From positions 3,224,001 through 3,288,000 of the forward strand of contig NZ_CP043430.1 of assembly GCF_008271365.1 (NCBI RefSeq): 64,000 nt of DNA. The letters run 5' to 3'. Of this stretch, positions 44,422 through 53,359 are shown piece by piece (positions within the stretch are counted from its first letter, which is position 1; every line of letters starts with the position of its first letter). Both the position numbers and the translations under genes were made by a program. The notes beneath the pieces are model-generated. The model did not search any database, was not told the DNA's origin, and was given only the letters and a program-made list of their open reading frames with translations. This DNA comes from Microbacterium sp. 1S1 (GTDB taxonomy: Bacteria > Actinomycetota > Actinomycetes > Actinomycetales > Microbacteriaceae).

Positions 44422-45536
44422 AGAGCACATCGCCCTGTCCGTTGAGTTTCAGCGACTCGACGACGCCCTTCACGCGCTGGGCGTTCTCGACCGTCGTGAC
44501 CAGGAGGGCGTCGGGGGTGTCCACCACGACGATGTCCTGCACCCCGACGAGGCTGATCACGCGGGTGGTCTGGCTGACGAGGATGCCGCTGGCCGCGTCA
44601 GTGAGCACCCGGGCGCGGGGTCCGAGGACCGCGAGGTCGTTCTTGCGGCCGTTCGTGATGAGCTTCGTCAGCGACGCGAAGTCCCCGACGTCGTCCCAAT
44701 CGAAGTGACCGGGCACCACGGCGAGACGACCGCGCCGCGCCGCCGGCTCCCGCGACGGCGTAGTCGATCGCGATCTTCTTCAGCCGCGGCCAGATGCGGT
44801 CCACGGCGGGACCGCGGAGGTCGCGGTCGTCCCACGCCTCGGCGAGCTCGAGCAGACCGGCGTGCAGGGCGGGCTCGTTCGCGGCGAGCTCGTCGAGCAG
44901 GACACTGGCCTTCGCGATGAACATGCCGGCGTTCCAGAGGTAGGTCCGCTCGGCCAGGTACGCCCTGGCCGTCTCCAGGTCCGGCTTCTCGACGAAGCTC
45001 TCGACGAGAGCCGCCTCCCTGGCGCGCTCCACGACGAGCTCCGGGCCCTTCTTGATGTAGCCGAAGCCCACCGCCGGTTCCGTCGGCGCGATGCCGATCG
45101 TGCAGATGTACCCCTCCCTGGCGACCTCGACGGCGTCGCGCACCGCGAACTCGAAGACCCGCGTACCGCGGATCACGTGGTCGGCGCTGAAGGAGCCGAC
45201 GATCACGTCGGGGTTGCGGCGATGCAGCACGGCAGCGGCCAGCCCGATAGCGGCGGCCGACTCGCGCGGTTCGGACTCCAGGAAGACGTTGAGGTCGGCG
45301 ATGCCGGGAAGCTCGGCCTCCACGGCCGCACGGTGGGCACGACCCGTGACGACCGCGATCCGATCCGGCCCGGCGAGGGGCTCCAGCCGGTCCCAGGTGT
45401 CCCGCAGCAGCGAATGGCCCGACCCGGTCAGGTCGTGCAGGAACTTCGGGGCGTCCGCCCGGGACAGCGGCCACAGCCGACTGCCGATGCCACCGGCGGG
45501 GATGACCGCGTAGAAGTCTTCGATCGGCTCGCTCAT
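44420..45536 (-). pseudogene. manC: Mannose-1-phosphate guanylyltransferase, reading frame broken
   Basis: Makes GDP-mannose for glycoconjugates. The first frame (45536 to about 44760) has VIPAGGIGSRLWPLSRADAPKF, the pyrophosphorylase loop, FSADHVI, GYIKKGPELV, FVEKPDLETA and YLWNAGMFIAKA up to KKIAIDYAVA. The second frame (about 44740 to 44420) has VVPGHFDWDDVGDFASL and the C-terminal end. Removing one base of the CCC at 44749-44751 (GGG on the coding strand) joins them as DYAVAEPAARRGRLAVVPGHFDWDD, a normal ManC sequence. So this is either a recent frameshift or a one-base sequence error. A leaderless -10 box precedes it; divergent from the CAP-domain gene. Confidence 0.9.
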
Positions 45537-45543
45537 GCAGGCC

Positions 45544-45549
45544 AGCGTA
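45544..45549 (-). promoter_or_regulatory. -10 box of manC (leaderless)
   Basis: Minus-strand TACGCT, seven bases before the ATG at 45536. Confidence 0.45.
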
Positions 45550-45559
45550 CCGGCGGCGC

Positions 45560-45565
45560 TATCGT
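45560..45565 (+). promoter_or_regulatory. -10 box of the CAP/FG-GAP gene (leaderless)
   Basis: TATCGT, six bases before the ATG at 45572, ten bases away from the opposing manC box. Confidence 0.4.
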
Positions 45566-45571
45566 CGACCC

Positions 45572-46828
45572 ATGAGCCGGCCCCCCAGACCCCTCTCCTC
45601 CCGTGCCCGCCGCCTCGCCGCCGCTGTCGTCGCCGGCGTCCTGGCCGTCCTCGTCCTCACCCCCACGGCCGCCACCGCCGCCGGGGGCGCCGCAGGGGAT
45701 GTGTTCGCGCGCACGAACGCGCAACGGACGGCCGCCGGGCTCCCCGCGCTGGTCTCCGACCCCGGCCTGGATGCGGCGGCCGCCGAGTGGGCCAGGCAGC
45801 TGGCGTCCTCATGCACGTTCGAGCACAGCTCCTCGTCCTGGCGCAGTACGCGTATCGCTGCCTTCGGCTGGACCGCGAGCGGCGAGAACATCGCGGCGGG
45901 TCAACCGGATGCCGCCGCCGTGGTCTCGAGCTGGATGGCGTCTCCCGGCCACAAGGCCAACATCCTCGATCGCCGCTACACCGGGCTCGGCGTCGGTCAT
46001 GCGACCGGCTCCTGCTACCGCACGTACTGGGTCCAGATCTTCGGGGTCGGCTCTCCCGTGCGGACCCTGCCGGGCGGTGCCGGCGACCTGAACGGCGATC
46101 GATCCGCCGATCTGCTGGCCCGAACCGCCTCCGGCGACCTCCGGCTGTACCCCGGCCCCGGCACCGCGCGATTCGGAGCGACGAGCACCGTGATCCCTGG
46201 TTGGGGCAGCCGTCCCTTCACGCCCCTCGGCGACTTCACCGGGGACAAGGTCCCGGACATCGCACGCACCGAGGCGGACGGGCGGCTGATGCTCTTCGCC
46301 GGCAACGGCCGTGGCGGATTGGGTGCTCCGGTTGCGATCGGATCCGGCTGGTCACGCTTCAGCCAGCTCATCGGCGGGATGGACTTCGACGGCGACCGAC
46401 TCGCCGACGTCATCGCACGGACACCCGCCGGGGAACTCCTCCTCTACAGGGGCAACGGGCGCGGCGGCTGGCTCTCCGGCGGCACGCGCATCGGCTCAGG
46501 CTGGCAGACCTTCACGGCGGTCTTCTCGGCCGGCGACTTCACCGGAGACTCCCGGAGCGACCTCATCGGCCGTCGGAGCGACGGCACGCTGTGGCTGTAC
46601 GCGACCACGGGCAAGGGCTCGTGGGCGACGGGGCGACAGATCGGGAAGGGGTGGGGATCCTTCACCGCACTCGCCGGCGCGGGGGACTTCGACGGGAACG
46701 GCACCCAGGACATCTTCGCCACGAACGCCTCCGGCGCGCTCCTCCTGTACGGCGGCACCGGGCGCGGCGGATTCCTCCCCCCGCGGACCGTGGGAAGCGG
46801 CTGGAACGGCATCGCGCAGCTCGGCTGA
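45572..46828 (+). CDS. Secreted CAP-domain protein with FG-GAP/VCBS repeats
   Basis: 418 residues. Signal peptide: basic RRLAAAVVAGVLAVLVLTPTAATAA with probable cleavage near 36. Residues 40-155 form a CAP/SCP (YkwD-like) domain: FARTNAQRTAAGLPAL, EWARQLASSCTFEHSS, GENIAAGQP, SWMASPGHKANILD, with two conserved-looking cysteines. Residues 165-418 are about five repeats of roughly 48 residues with the calcium-binding-like pattern DLNGDRSADLLAR / DFTGDKVPDIAR / DFDGDRLADVIAR / DFTGDSRSDLIGR / DFDGNGTQDIFA, building a beta-propeller as in FG-GAP proteins. Exported; role (adhesion, wall or sugar binding) unknown. Confidence 0.9.
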   Translation: MSRPPRPLSSRARRLAAAVVAGVLAVLVLTPTAATAAGGAAGDVFARTNAQRTAAGLPALVSDPGLDAAAAEWARQLASSCTFEHSSSSWRSTRIAAFGWTASGENIAAGQPDAAAVVSSWMASPGHKANILDRRYTGLGVGHATGSCYRTYWVQIFGVGSPVRTLPGGAGDLNGDRSADLLARTASGDLRLYPGPGTARFGATSTVIPGWGSRPFTPLGDFTGDKVPDIARTEADGRLMLFAGNGRGGLGAPVAIGSGWSRFSQLIGGMDFDGDRLADVIARTPAGELLLYRGNGRGGWLSGGTRIGSGWQTFTAVFSAGDFTGDSRSDLIGRRSDGTLWLYATTGKGSWATGRQIGKGWGSFTALAGAGDFDGNGTQDIFATNASGALLLYGGTGRGGFLPPRTVGSGWNGIAQLG

Positions 46829-46829
46829 C

Positions 46830-46843
46830 GTCGGGCGCCCGAC
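46830..46843. other. 14-bp palindrome just after the CAP/FG-GAP gene
   Basis: GTCGGGCGCCCGAC is a perfect palindrome one base past the stop codon. It may be a weak terminator or a protein site ahead of the sdh operon. Confidence 0.3.
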
Positions 46844-46882
46844 TTAGGGTCCCCTTCGTCGCCCGGGGCGTTCTCACAGGAA

Positions 46883-46888
46883 TAGGAT
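46883..46888 (+). promoter_or_regulatory. Candidate -10 box of the sdhCDAB operon
   Basis: TAGGAT in the context AATAGGATGG, 93 bases before the sdhC GTG, would give a leader of about 85 bases. No matching -35 hexamer was recognised. Confidence 0.4.
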
Positions 46889-46981
46889 GGAGACCGATCG
46901 GGCGTGCCTGACCCTCCTCCAGGCCAGATGTGGACGAAGCAGCGCACGCGACCGAAACACATCGATCCAGGGAGGACGACC

Positions 46982-47416
46982 GTGTCCACAAGCGCTCGCT
47001 TGACACCGTCGATTTCGGAAACCACGTCCAAGACCCCCCGCGGCACCCTCTATCGGGGTCGCGAAGGCATGTGGTCGTGGGTGCTGCACCGCATCACCGG
47101 AGTCGCCATCTTCTTCTTCCTGTTGGTGCACGTGCTCGACACGGCGCTGATCAGGGTGTCGCCGGAGGCGTACGACGCGGTCATCGGCACATACAAGAAC
47201 CCGGTCATGGCGGTCGGCGAGGTCGTGCTCGTCGCCGGCATCGTGTTCCACGCCATGAACGGTCTTCGCATCATCGCCGTCGACTTCTGGTCGAAGGGCG
47301 CCAAGTACCAGCGCCAGCTCTTCTGGGGCGTGCTGCTCGTGTGGGGCATCATCATGGCCGGCTTCGTCCCGCGCCACCTGATGCTCGCGTTCGCCGGCTT
47401 CGGAGGAGGACACTGA
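46982..47416 (+). CDS. sdhC: Succinate dehydrogenase cytochrome b556 subunit
   Basis: 144 residues, three transmembrane helices. YRGREGMWSWVLHRITGVAIFFFLLVHVLDT carries the family motif with a likely haem-ligand histidine, and VFHAMNGLRIIAVDF the second. Anchors the complex II catalytic subunits in the membrane and helps bind quinone. The GTG at 46982 is chosen for its strong GGGAGG ribosome binding site. First gene of sdhCDAB. Confidence 0.94.
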   Translation: MSTSARLTPSISETTSKTPRGTLYRGREGMWSWVLHRITGVAIFFFLLVHVLDTALIRVSPEAYDAVIGTYKNPVMAVGEVVLVAGIVFHAMNGLRIIAVDFWSKGAKYQRQLFWGVLLVWGIIMAGFVPRHLMLAFAGFGGGH

Positions 47417-47856
47417 TGAGCGCGCAGACCGTCGCCGCTCCCGCCCGTCGTCAGCGCGGCATCAACCTCGAGAAGTGGGGCTGGGTCTTCATGCGCGTCT
47501 CGGGCGTCGTGCTCGTCGTGCTGATCTTCGGCCATCTCTTCGTGAACCTGATGGTCGGCGAGGGGATCCATGCTCTCGACTTCGCGTTCATCGCCGGCAA
47601 GTTCGCGACGCCGTTCTGGCAGTGGTGGGACGTGCTGATGCTCTGGCTCGCCCTCATCCACGGCGCCAACGGCATGCGGACGATCGTGAACGACTACGTG
47701 ACCAACCCCACCGCGCGCAAGGCGCTCGTCTGGGCCCTCGGCCTGGCCGCCGGCCTGCTCATCCTCCTCGGCACCCTGGTCGTCTTCACCTTCGACCCGT
47801 GCCTGGGTGTGACCGAGTCGAGCACGCTGTGGGAGACCTGCCAGGCGCAGGGCTAG
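47416..47856 (+). CDS. sdhD: Succinate dehydrogenase membrane anchor subunit
   Basis: 146 residues, three transmembrane helices: [60 protein letters not shown]. The histidines in FGHLF and IHGANGMR are probable haem/quinone site residues. Its ATG shares the last base of the sdhC stop, so the two are coupled. The C-terminal tail has two cysteines ([15 protein letters not shown]). Confidence 0.92.
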   Translation: MSAQTVAAPARRQRGINLEKWGWVFMRVSGVVLVVLIFGHLFVNLMVGEGIHALDFAFIAGKFATPFWQWWDVLMLWLALIHGANGMRTIVNDYVTNPTARKALVWALGLAAGLLILLGTLVVFTFDPCLGVTESSTLWETCQAQG

Positions 47857-47875
47857 AAGAAGAGGCAAACGAGAA

Positions 47876-49702
47876 GTGACTACCCAGACGCAGGATTCCG
47901 TCGTCCGCGACGGCGTGCATTACCACCAGTTCGACATCGTCATCGTCGGCGCCGGAGGCGCCGGCATGCGGGCGGCCATCGAGGCCGGCCCCGGCGCGAA
48001 GACCGCGGTGATCTCCAAGCTCTACCCGACGCGGTCGCACACCGGTGCCGCGCAGGGCGGCATGGCGGCGGCCCTCGCGAACGTCGAGGAGGACTCCTGG
48101 GAGTGGCACACCTTCGACACCGTCAAGGGCGGCGACTACCTCGTCGACCAGGACGCGGCGGAGATCCTCGCGAAGGAGGCGATCGACGCGGTCATCGACC
48201 TCGAGAACATGGGGCTCCCGTTCAACCGCACCCCCGAGGGCAAGATCGACCAGCGTCGGTTCGGCGGTCACACGGCCGAGCACGGCAAGACCCCGGTCCG
48301 CCGTGCCTGCTACGCCGCCGACCGCACGGGTCACATGATCCTGCAGACGCTTTTCCAGAACTGCGTCAAGCTCGGGATCAACTTCTTCAACGAGTTCTAC
48401 GTCCTCGACCTCATCACGGTGAAGGACGACGCGGGCCGGACCCAGATCGCGGGTGTCGTCGCCTACGACCTCGCCACCGGTGAGCTGCACGTGTTCCAGT
48501 CGAAGGCCGTGATCTTCGCGACCGGCGGCTTCGGCAAGATCTTCAAGACGACCTCCAACGCGCACACCCTCACGGGCGATGGCGTCGGCATCGTCTGGCG
48601 CAAGGGCCTCCCGCTTGAGGATCTCGAGTTCTTCCAGTTCCACCCGACCGGCCTCGCCGGACTCGGCATCCTCCTCACCGAGGGCGCACGAGGCGAGGGC
48701 GCCATCCTCCGCAACGCCTCGGGCGAACGGTTCATGGAACGGTACGCCCCCACCATCAAGGACCTCGCGCCCCGCGACATCGTCGCGCGCTGCATGGTCC
48801 AGGAGGTCGCGGAAGGCCGCGGCGCCGGTCCCCACAAGGACTACGTGCTGCTGGACTGCACGCACCTGGGCGCCGAGGTGCTCGAGACCAAGCTCCCCGA
48901 CATCACCGAGTTCGCCCGCACGTACCTGGGCGTCGACCCGGTCGTCGAGCCGGTCCCGGTCATGCCCACCGCGCACTACGCCATGGGCGGCATCCCCACG
49001 AACAACAACGGCGAGGTGCTCGCGGACAACGACACGATCGTCCCCGGCCTCTACGCCGCCGGCGAGTGCGCGTGCGTCTCGGTCCACGGCGCGAACCGCC
49101 TCGGCACCAACTCGCTGCTCGACATCAACGTGTTCGGCAAGCGCTCGGGTCGCAACGCGGTGGAGTACGTCAAGACGGCCGAGTTCGTCCCGCTGCCGGA
49201 GAACCCCGCCGGCTTCGTCTCCGGCATGCTCGAGGGCCTGCGCAACAACCAGGGCACGGAGCGGATCGCCGTGCTGCGCAAGACGCTGCAGGACGAGATG
49301 GACAAGGGCGCCCAGGTGTTCCGCACCCACGAGTCGCTGCAGCACGTCCTCGGCGTGATCGCGGAACTCCGCGAGCGTTACAAGAACGTGCACGTCGACG
49401 ACAAGGGCCACCGGTTCAACACCGACCTGCTCGAGGCCGTCGAGCTCGGCTTCCTGCTCGACATCGCCGAGGTCGTCGTCTACGCCGCGCAGAACCGGGA
49501 GGAGAGCCGTGGCGGCCACATGCGCGACGACTTCCCGAAGCGCGACGACGAGAACTACATGAAGCACACCATGGCCTACCTCACGGGCGACCCGCACTCC
49601 TCCGACCCGAGCGACCACATCAAGCTCGACTGGAAGCCGGTCGTCTTCACCAAGAACGACAAGGGCGAGTTGAACTACCCGCCGATGGAGAGGAAGTACT
49701 GA
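47876..49702 (+). CDS. sdhA: Succinate dehydrogenase flavoprotein subunit
   Basis: 608 residues. Oxidises succinate to fumarate in the TCA cycle at the inner face of the membrane. FAD site [18 protein letters not shown], the covalent FAD histidine in [17 protein letters not shown], substrate residues in [34 protein letters not shown] and the late [18 protein letters not shown]. The GTG start follows GAGAA and is 19 bases after sdhD. Confidence 0.97.
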   Translation: MTTQTQDSVVRDGVHYHQFDIVIVGAGGAGMRAAIEAGPGAKTAVISKLYPTRSHTGAAQGGMAAALANVEEDSWEWHTFDTVKGGDYLVDQDAAEILAKEAIDAVIDLENMGLPFNRTPEGKIDQRRFGGHTAEHGKTPVRRACYAADRTGHMILQTLFQNCVKLGINFFNEFYVLDLITVKDDAGRTQIAGVVAYDLATGELHVFQSKAVIFATGGFGKIFKTTSNAHTLTGDGVGIVWRKGLPLEDLEFFQFHPTGLAGLGILLTEGARGEGAILRNASGERFMERYAPTIKDLAPRDIVARCMVQEVAEGRGAGPHKDYVLLDCTHLGAEVLETKLPDITEFARTYLGVDPVVEPVPVMPTAHYAMGGIPTNNNGEVLADNDTIVPGLYAAGECACVSVHGANRLGTNSLLDINVFGKRSGRNAVEYVKTAEFVPLPENPAGFVSGMLEGLRNNQGTERIAVLRKTLQDEMDKGAQVFRTHESLQHVLGVIAELRERYKNVHVDDKGHRFNTDLLEAVELGFLLDIAEVVVYAAQNREESRGGHMRDDFPKRDDENYMKHTMAYLTGDPHSSDPSDHIKLDWKPVVFTKNDKGELNYPPMERKY

Positions 49703-49704
49703 GC

Positions 49705-50472
49705 ATGTCGAACGCCATCGCCGAAGCGCCGGCCGAGACGACCGAAGACACCGGGATCCAGTCCTTCATCGTCACCTTCAACATCCGTCGCTTCGACCCC
49801 GAGGTCGACGCCGAGCCGCACTGGGTCGACTACGACGTGGAGCTCTACTCCACCGACCGTGTGCTCGATGCGCTGCACAAGATCAAGTGGGAGGTCGACG
49901 GATCGCTGACCTTCCGCCGCTCCTGCGCCCACGGCATCTGCGGCTCCGACGCCATGCGCATCAACGGCCGCAACCGCCTGGCCTGCAAGACGCTGATCAA
50001 GGACCTCGACATCTCGAAGCCGATCTACGTCGAGGCGATCAAGGGTCTGCCGCTGGAGAAGGACCTCGTCGTCGACATGGAGCCCTTCTTCGCCTCGTAC
50101 CGCGAGGTGCAGCCGTTCCTCGTCGCGAACTCGGTGCCGGAGAAGGGCAAGGAGCGCACCCAGTCCATCGCCGACCGCGAGATCTTCGACGACACCACCA
50201 AGTGCATCCTCTGCGCGGCGTGCACCTCGTCGTGCCCCGTGTTCTGGACCGACGGCCAGTACTTCGGCCCGGCCGCCATCGTCAACGCGCACCGCTTCAT
50301 CTTCGACTCGCGCGACGACAACGCCGCAGTGCGCCTCGACATCCTCAACGACAAGGAGGGCGTCTGGCGCTGCCGCACGACCTTCAACTGCTCCGAGGCC
50401 TGCCCGCGCGGCATCGAGGTCACCAAGGCCATCGCCGAGGTCAAGCAGGCGGTCCTCCGCGGCCGTCCCTGA
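49705..50472 (+). CDS. sdhB: Succinate dehydrogenase iron-sulfur subunit
   Basis: 255 residues. Carries the three clusters passing electrons from FAD to quinone: [2Fe-2S] CAHGICGSDAMRING with a fourth Cys in RLACKT, [4Fe-4S] CILCAACTSSCP, [3Fe-4S] CRTTFNCSEACPRGIEV. Starts two bases after the sdhA stop. Last gene of the operon, closed by the hairpin at 50489-50534. Confidence 0.97.
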   Translation: MSNAIAEAPAETTEDTGIQSFIVTFNIRRFDPEVDAEPHWVDYDVELYSTDRVLDALHKIKWEVDGSLTFRRSCAHGICGSDAMRINGRNRLACKTLIKDLDISKPIYVEAIKGLPLEKDLVVDMEPFFASYREVQPFLVANSVPEKGKERTQSIADREIFDDTTKCILCAACTSSCPVFWTDGQYFGPAAIVNAHRFIFDSRDDNAAVRLDILNDKEGVWRCRTTFNCSEACPRGIEVTKAIAEVKQAVLRGRP

Positions 50473-50488
50473 CGTCGACACAGGCATC

Positions 50489-50534
50489 AACGCGAGAACA
50501 GGCGGTCCCGGGCGGGACCGCCTGTTCTCGCGTT
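50489..50534. terminator. Strong hairpin terminator after sdhB
   Basis: Perfect 21-bp arms (50489-50509 and 50514-50534) around the four-base loop GGGC, starting 17 bases after the sdhB stop. No T-tract but by far stable enough to end the sdh message. Confidence 0.8.
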
Positions 50535-50572
50535 AGCGCCTGGTGTCGCGAAGGGGCACGATCCGTCTTGGG

Positions 50573-50578
50573 TAGGGT
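50573..50578 (+). promoter_or_regulatory. -10 box of the BrkB-family gene (leaderless)
   Basis: TAGGGT, six bases before the GTG at 50585; spacer GGGGGC. Confidence 0.5.
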
Positions 50579-50584
50579 GGGGGC

Positions 50585-51790
50585 GTGTCAGAGCCCGGTT
50601 CGGCGGCCGACGGTCGCCTCGATGCCGCCGTCGAGCGCGCGACCGCTCTCACCCGGCGCACCCTGGGCCTCTTCCCCGTGCGGGTGTGGCGGCACTTCCT
50701 GCAGCACAACGGCTTCCTGCTGGCGGCGGGCGTGAGCTATCAGGCGCTCTTCGCCATCTTCGCCGCGATCTACCTCGCCTTCGCGATCGCCGGTCTGTGG
50801 CTGGGCGGCAGCGAGGACGCCGTGAACGGGCTCATCGGGATCATCAACAACTACATCCCCAACCTCATCCTGGACGAGGGCGGCGTCTTCACCCCGGCGC
50901 AGGTGCAGGAGATCGCCTCGAACACCACCGGCGTCCTCGGGGTCACCGGACTCATCGCCCTCGGCACGGTGATCTGGACCGCGATCGGCTGGGTGACCTT
51001 CTCGCGCCGGGCTGTGCGCGACATCTTCGGCCTCGAGCCCGACCGCCGCAGCTACCTGGTCCTCAAAGCGCGCGACCTCCTCGCCGCCCTGATCTTCGGT
51101 GTCTCGCTCATCGTCGGCTCCGCGCTCAGTTCGGCCAGCGCAGCGGTGCTGAGCTGGGTGCTCTCGCTGCTCGGTTGGGACGCCGGCTCCGACGGCCTCA
51201 ACCTCGGCATCCGCATCGGCACGGTGCTCGTGTCGTTCGTCCTGTTGACCGGTGCGCTGGCGGCGATGGTGCGCTTCCTGACGGGCACGTCGCTTCATTG
51301 GGGGACGATCTGGCCCGGAGCGGTCCTCGGAGGCGCCGCCATGACGGTCCTCCAGTTCGGAGTGGGTTTCCTTCTGAGCTACACGCCGTCGAACCCCCTG
51401 CTGGCGACCTTCGCGATCTTCGTGGGACTCCTGCTGTGGTTCCGCGTGAACGGCGTGGTGATGCTCGTCGCCGCCTCCTGGATCGCCGTCGCCGCCCAGG
51501 ATCGCGACCTCCCGCTGCTGCTGCCCACCGATGCGGAACGGAGGGCTGCCGAGCACGCCACACTTCTCTCGGCGGCCCGGATCCGCCTCCGCGATGCCGA
51601 ACGTGCCCGTGATGCAGCCCCCTGGTACCGGCGCTGGTCCGCGGGCCACGCCGTCCAGGAGGCGCAGCACGAGGTCGCCACGCTCGAGGCCTCCGCTCCC
51701 CCGCCCGTTCCCCCCTCCTCTCCGCTCGCCCAACGCCTGCTCGCGGAGCTCGAACACCGCCGGACCCGTGATGTCGGCGGTGCTGGTTAG
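50585..51790 (+). CDS. YihY/BrkB family inner membrane protein
   Basis: 401 residues. Six transmembrane helices between about 45 and 305, beginning with the family motif FLQHNGFLLAAGVSYQALFAIFAAIY, and a cytoplasmic C-terminal tail of about 95 residues that is charged then Pro-rich (APPPVPPSSPL). Members were once annotated as ribonuclease BN; no nuclease motif exists here. Function in actinobacteria is uncertain, with transport of polar molecules suggested for some. Mycobacteria keep a BrkB gene (Rv3335c) next to trpS as here. Confidence 0.92.
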   Translation: MSEPGSAADGRLDAAVERATALTRRTLGLFPVRVWRHFLQHNGFLLAAGVSYQALFAIFAAIYLAFAIAGLWLGGSEDAVNGLIGIINNYIPNLILDEGGVFTPAQVQEIASNTTGVLGVTGLIALGTVIWTAIGWVTFSRRAVRDIFGLEPDRRSYLVLKARDLLAALIFGVSLIVGSALSSASAAVLSWVLSLLGWDAGSDGLNLGIRIGTVLVSFVLLTGALAAMVRFLTGTSLHWGTIWPGAVLGGAAMTVLQFGVGFLLSYTPSNPLLATFAIFVGLLLWFRVNGVVMLVAASWIAVAAQDRDLPLLLPTDAERRAAEHATLLSAARIRLRDAERARDAAPWYRRWSAGHAVQEAQHEVATLEASAPPPVPPSSPLAQRLLAELEHRRTRDVGGAG

Positions 51791-51793
51791 GCT
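51788..51793 (+). promoter_or_regulatory. -10 box of xthA
   Basis: TAGGCT, six bases before the ATG at 51800. Here the spacer is GGAGGA, so a ribosome binding site would also serve read-through from the BrkB gene that ends at 51790. Confidence 0.4.
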
Positions 51794-51799
51794 GGAGGA

Positions 51800-52639
51800 A
51801 TGCCTCACCTGCGTATCGCCTCGGTCAATGTCAACGGGATCCGGGCGGCGGCCCGCAACGGGATGAGCACCTGGCTGGACGCCGCCGACATCGACATCCT
51901 CACCCTGCAGGAGGTGCGGGGGCAGGACGAGCACATCGAGGCCGCGCTGCCCGGCTGGGCCTTCGTCCATGACGAGGCCACGGCGAAGGGTCGCGCCGGT
52001 GTCGCGATCGCGAGTCGCATCCCCGCTCTCGCCTCGCGGGTCGACTTCGGTCCGGAGGACTTCGACGCCAAGGGCCGCTGGATCGAGGCGGACTTCCTCA
52101 TCGGAGACCGTCCGCTCACGGTCGTGAGTGCGTACGTACACTCGGGCGAAGCCGACACACCGAAGCAGGACGAGAAATGGAAGTTCCTCGACGCGTTCGA
52201 GGCGCGGCTCGCGAGCCTCAACACCGACGGCGCCCTCGCGCTCGTCACCGGCGACCTCAACGTCGGACATCGGGAACTCGACATCAAGAACTGGCGGGGC
52301 AACCGGACCAAGGCCGGCTTCCTGCCCCGCGAGCGGGCGTACTTCGACCGCTTCCTCGGGGAGGCCGGAGCACCGATCACCGGCGTCGACGGCACGGTCG
52401 GCACGGGCCTGGGCTGGGTGGATGTGGGCCGTCGCTTCCACGGCGAGGTGGAGGGGCCCTACACGTGGTGGTCCATGCGAGGGAAGGCGTTCGACAACGA
52501 CTCGGGGTGGCGCATCGACTATCACCTGGCCACGCCCGCCCTGGCCGAGCGCGTCCAGGCGTACCACGTCGCTCGGGCGGCCGCCTACGACCAGCGCTGG
52601 AGCGACCACGCGCCGGTCGTCGTCGATTACACCTACTGA
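51800..52639 (+). CDS. xthA: Exodeoxyribonuclease III (AP endonuclease)
   Basis: 279 residues, Mg-dependent exonuclease/endonuclease/phosphatase fold used in base excision repair. LRIASVNVNGIRAA opens it, LTLQEVRGQ holds the metal Glu, GRAGVAIASR follows, TGDLNVGHRELDIKN the catalytic Asp-Asn and WRIDYHLAT and WSDHAPVVVDY the last Asp and His. Its end overlaps the convergent DUF4166 gene by seven bases. Confidence 0.96.
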   Translation: MPHLRIASVNVNGIRAAARNGMSTWLDAADIDILTLQEVRGQDEHIEAALPGWAFVHDEATAKGRAGVAIASRIPALASRVDFGPEDFDAKGRWIEADFLIGDRPLTVVSAYVHSGEADTPKQDEKWKFLDAFEARLASLNTDGALALVTGDLNVGHRELDIKNWRGNRTKAGFLPRERAYFDRFLGEAGAPITGVDGTVGTGLGWVDVGRRFHGEVEGPYTWWSMRGKAFDNDSGWRIDYHLATPALAERVQAYHVARAAAYDQRWSDHAPVVVDYTY

Positions 52640-53298
52640 CCCGGTTCCGGCCGCTCCGAGGGCGCCGGCTCCGACTCCCGGTACCATCCGCGGTACTCCA
52701 GCACGGTGCCGAGCACCGGATTCACGGCGCGCATGTCGATCGTGCGGCGACGCTGCTCCGCATCCCAGCCGTCGACGAGATCCACCCGGACACCGAGCGG
52801 GCCGGGGAGAGCGAATCGGCGCCCGAACAGCCGCAGGGCGACGCGCACCGTGCGCATGCGCAGGAATCCTTCCTCGGTCACGCTGCACTCCTCGATGAGC
52901 TCCACGCGGCCGCGCGCGCCGAGGAGGTTCCGGACGAGGCCGGGTCGCACGCTGACCGTGAGCCGGTCCACGACCCTCGCGGTACGCGCCGGGAACAGGA
53001 ACTCACGCGTCGAGTCGAGGGTCGCGCGCCCGCTCGACGAACGCCCTGAGATCGTGCGAAGGACGAACGGCACCTGTGTTCCCCGCGTCGGCACCAGCAG
53101 ACCCGGTCCGACGACGGGGCGTGCGAGCGACGCCCACCGACCGAACCGGCTCCCTGCGACGGCGAAGACTCCTTCCGCGTGCCCCGCGGCGGCCGGAGCG
53201 CGATACTGCGCGAGGATCTCCGGATGCAGGCGCTCCGCGTCAGGGCCGAGGGCGTCGAGGAAGACCCGTCCGCGCACGGGCGGCGTCGTCGCAGTCAT
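52633..53298 (-). CDS. DUF4166 domain protein
   Basis: 221 residues, no membrane segment. Pattern: LHPEILAQYRAP, VFAVAGSRFGRWASLARPVV, GTQVPFVLRTISG, a run of short beta-type strands, and a C-terminal IDMRAVNPVLGTVLEYRGWYRES. This is how DUF4166 proteins look; their function is unknown. The ATG at 53298 is supported by a TACGCT box six bases upstream. Convergent with xthA and divergent from trpS. Confidence 0.82.
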   Translation of the reverse strand: MTATTPPVRGRVFLDALGPDAERLHPEILAQYRAPAAAGHAEGVFAVAGSRFGRWASLARPVVGPGLLVPTRGTQVPFVLRTISGRSSSGRATLDSTREFLFPARTARVVDRLTVSVRPGLVRNLLGARGRVELIEECSVTEEGFLRMRTVRVALRLFGRRFALPGPLGVRVDLVDGWDAEQRRRTIDMRAVNPVLGTVLEYRGWYRESEPAPSERPEPGQ

Positions 53299-53304
53299 GT
53301 CGTC

Positions 53305-53310
53305 AGCGTA
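53305..53310 (-). promoter_or_regulatory. -10 box of the DUF4166 gene (leaderless)
   Basis: Minus-strand TACGCT, six bases before the ATG at 53298. Confidence 0.5.
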
Positions 53311-53347
53311 GGGGATCCCGGCGCGCGAGCCGCACGCGGCGGGCGCA

Positions 53348-53353
53348 TAGGAT
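53348..53353 (+). promoter_or_regulatory. -10 box of trpS (leaderless)
   Basis: TAGGAT, six bases before the GTG at 53360. Confidence 0.5.
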
Positions 53354-53359
53354 TGTCGG

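Noticed and set aside
51788..51799. xthA as strictly leaderless
   Set aside because: The spacer GGAGGA is also a good ribosome binding site only nine bases after the BrkB gene, so read-through translation is equally possible; given low confidence.
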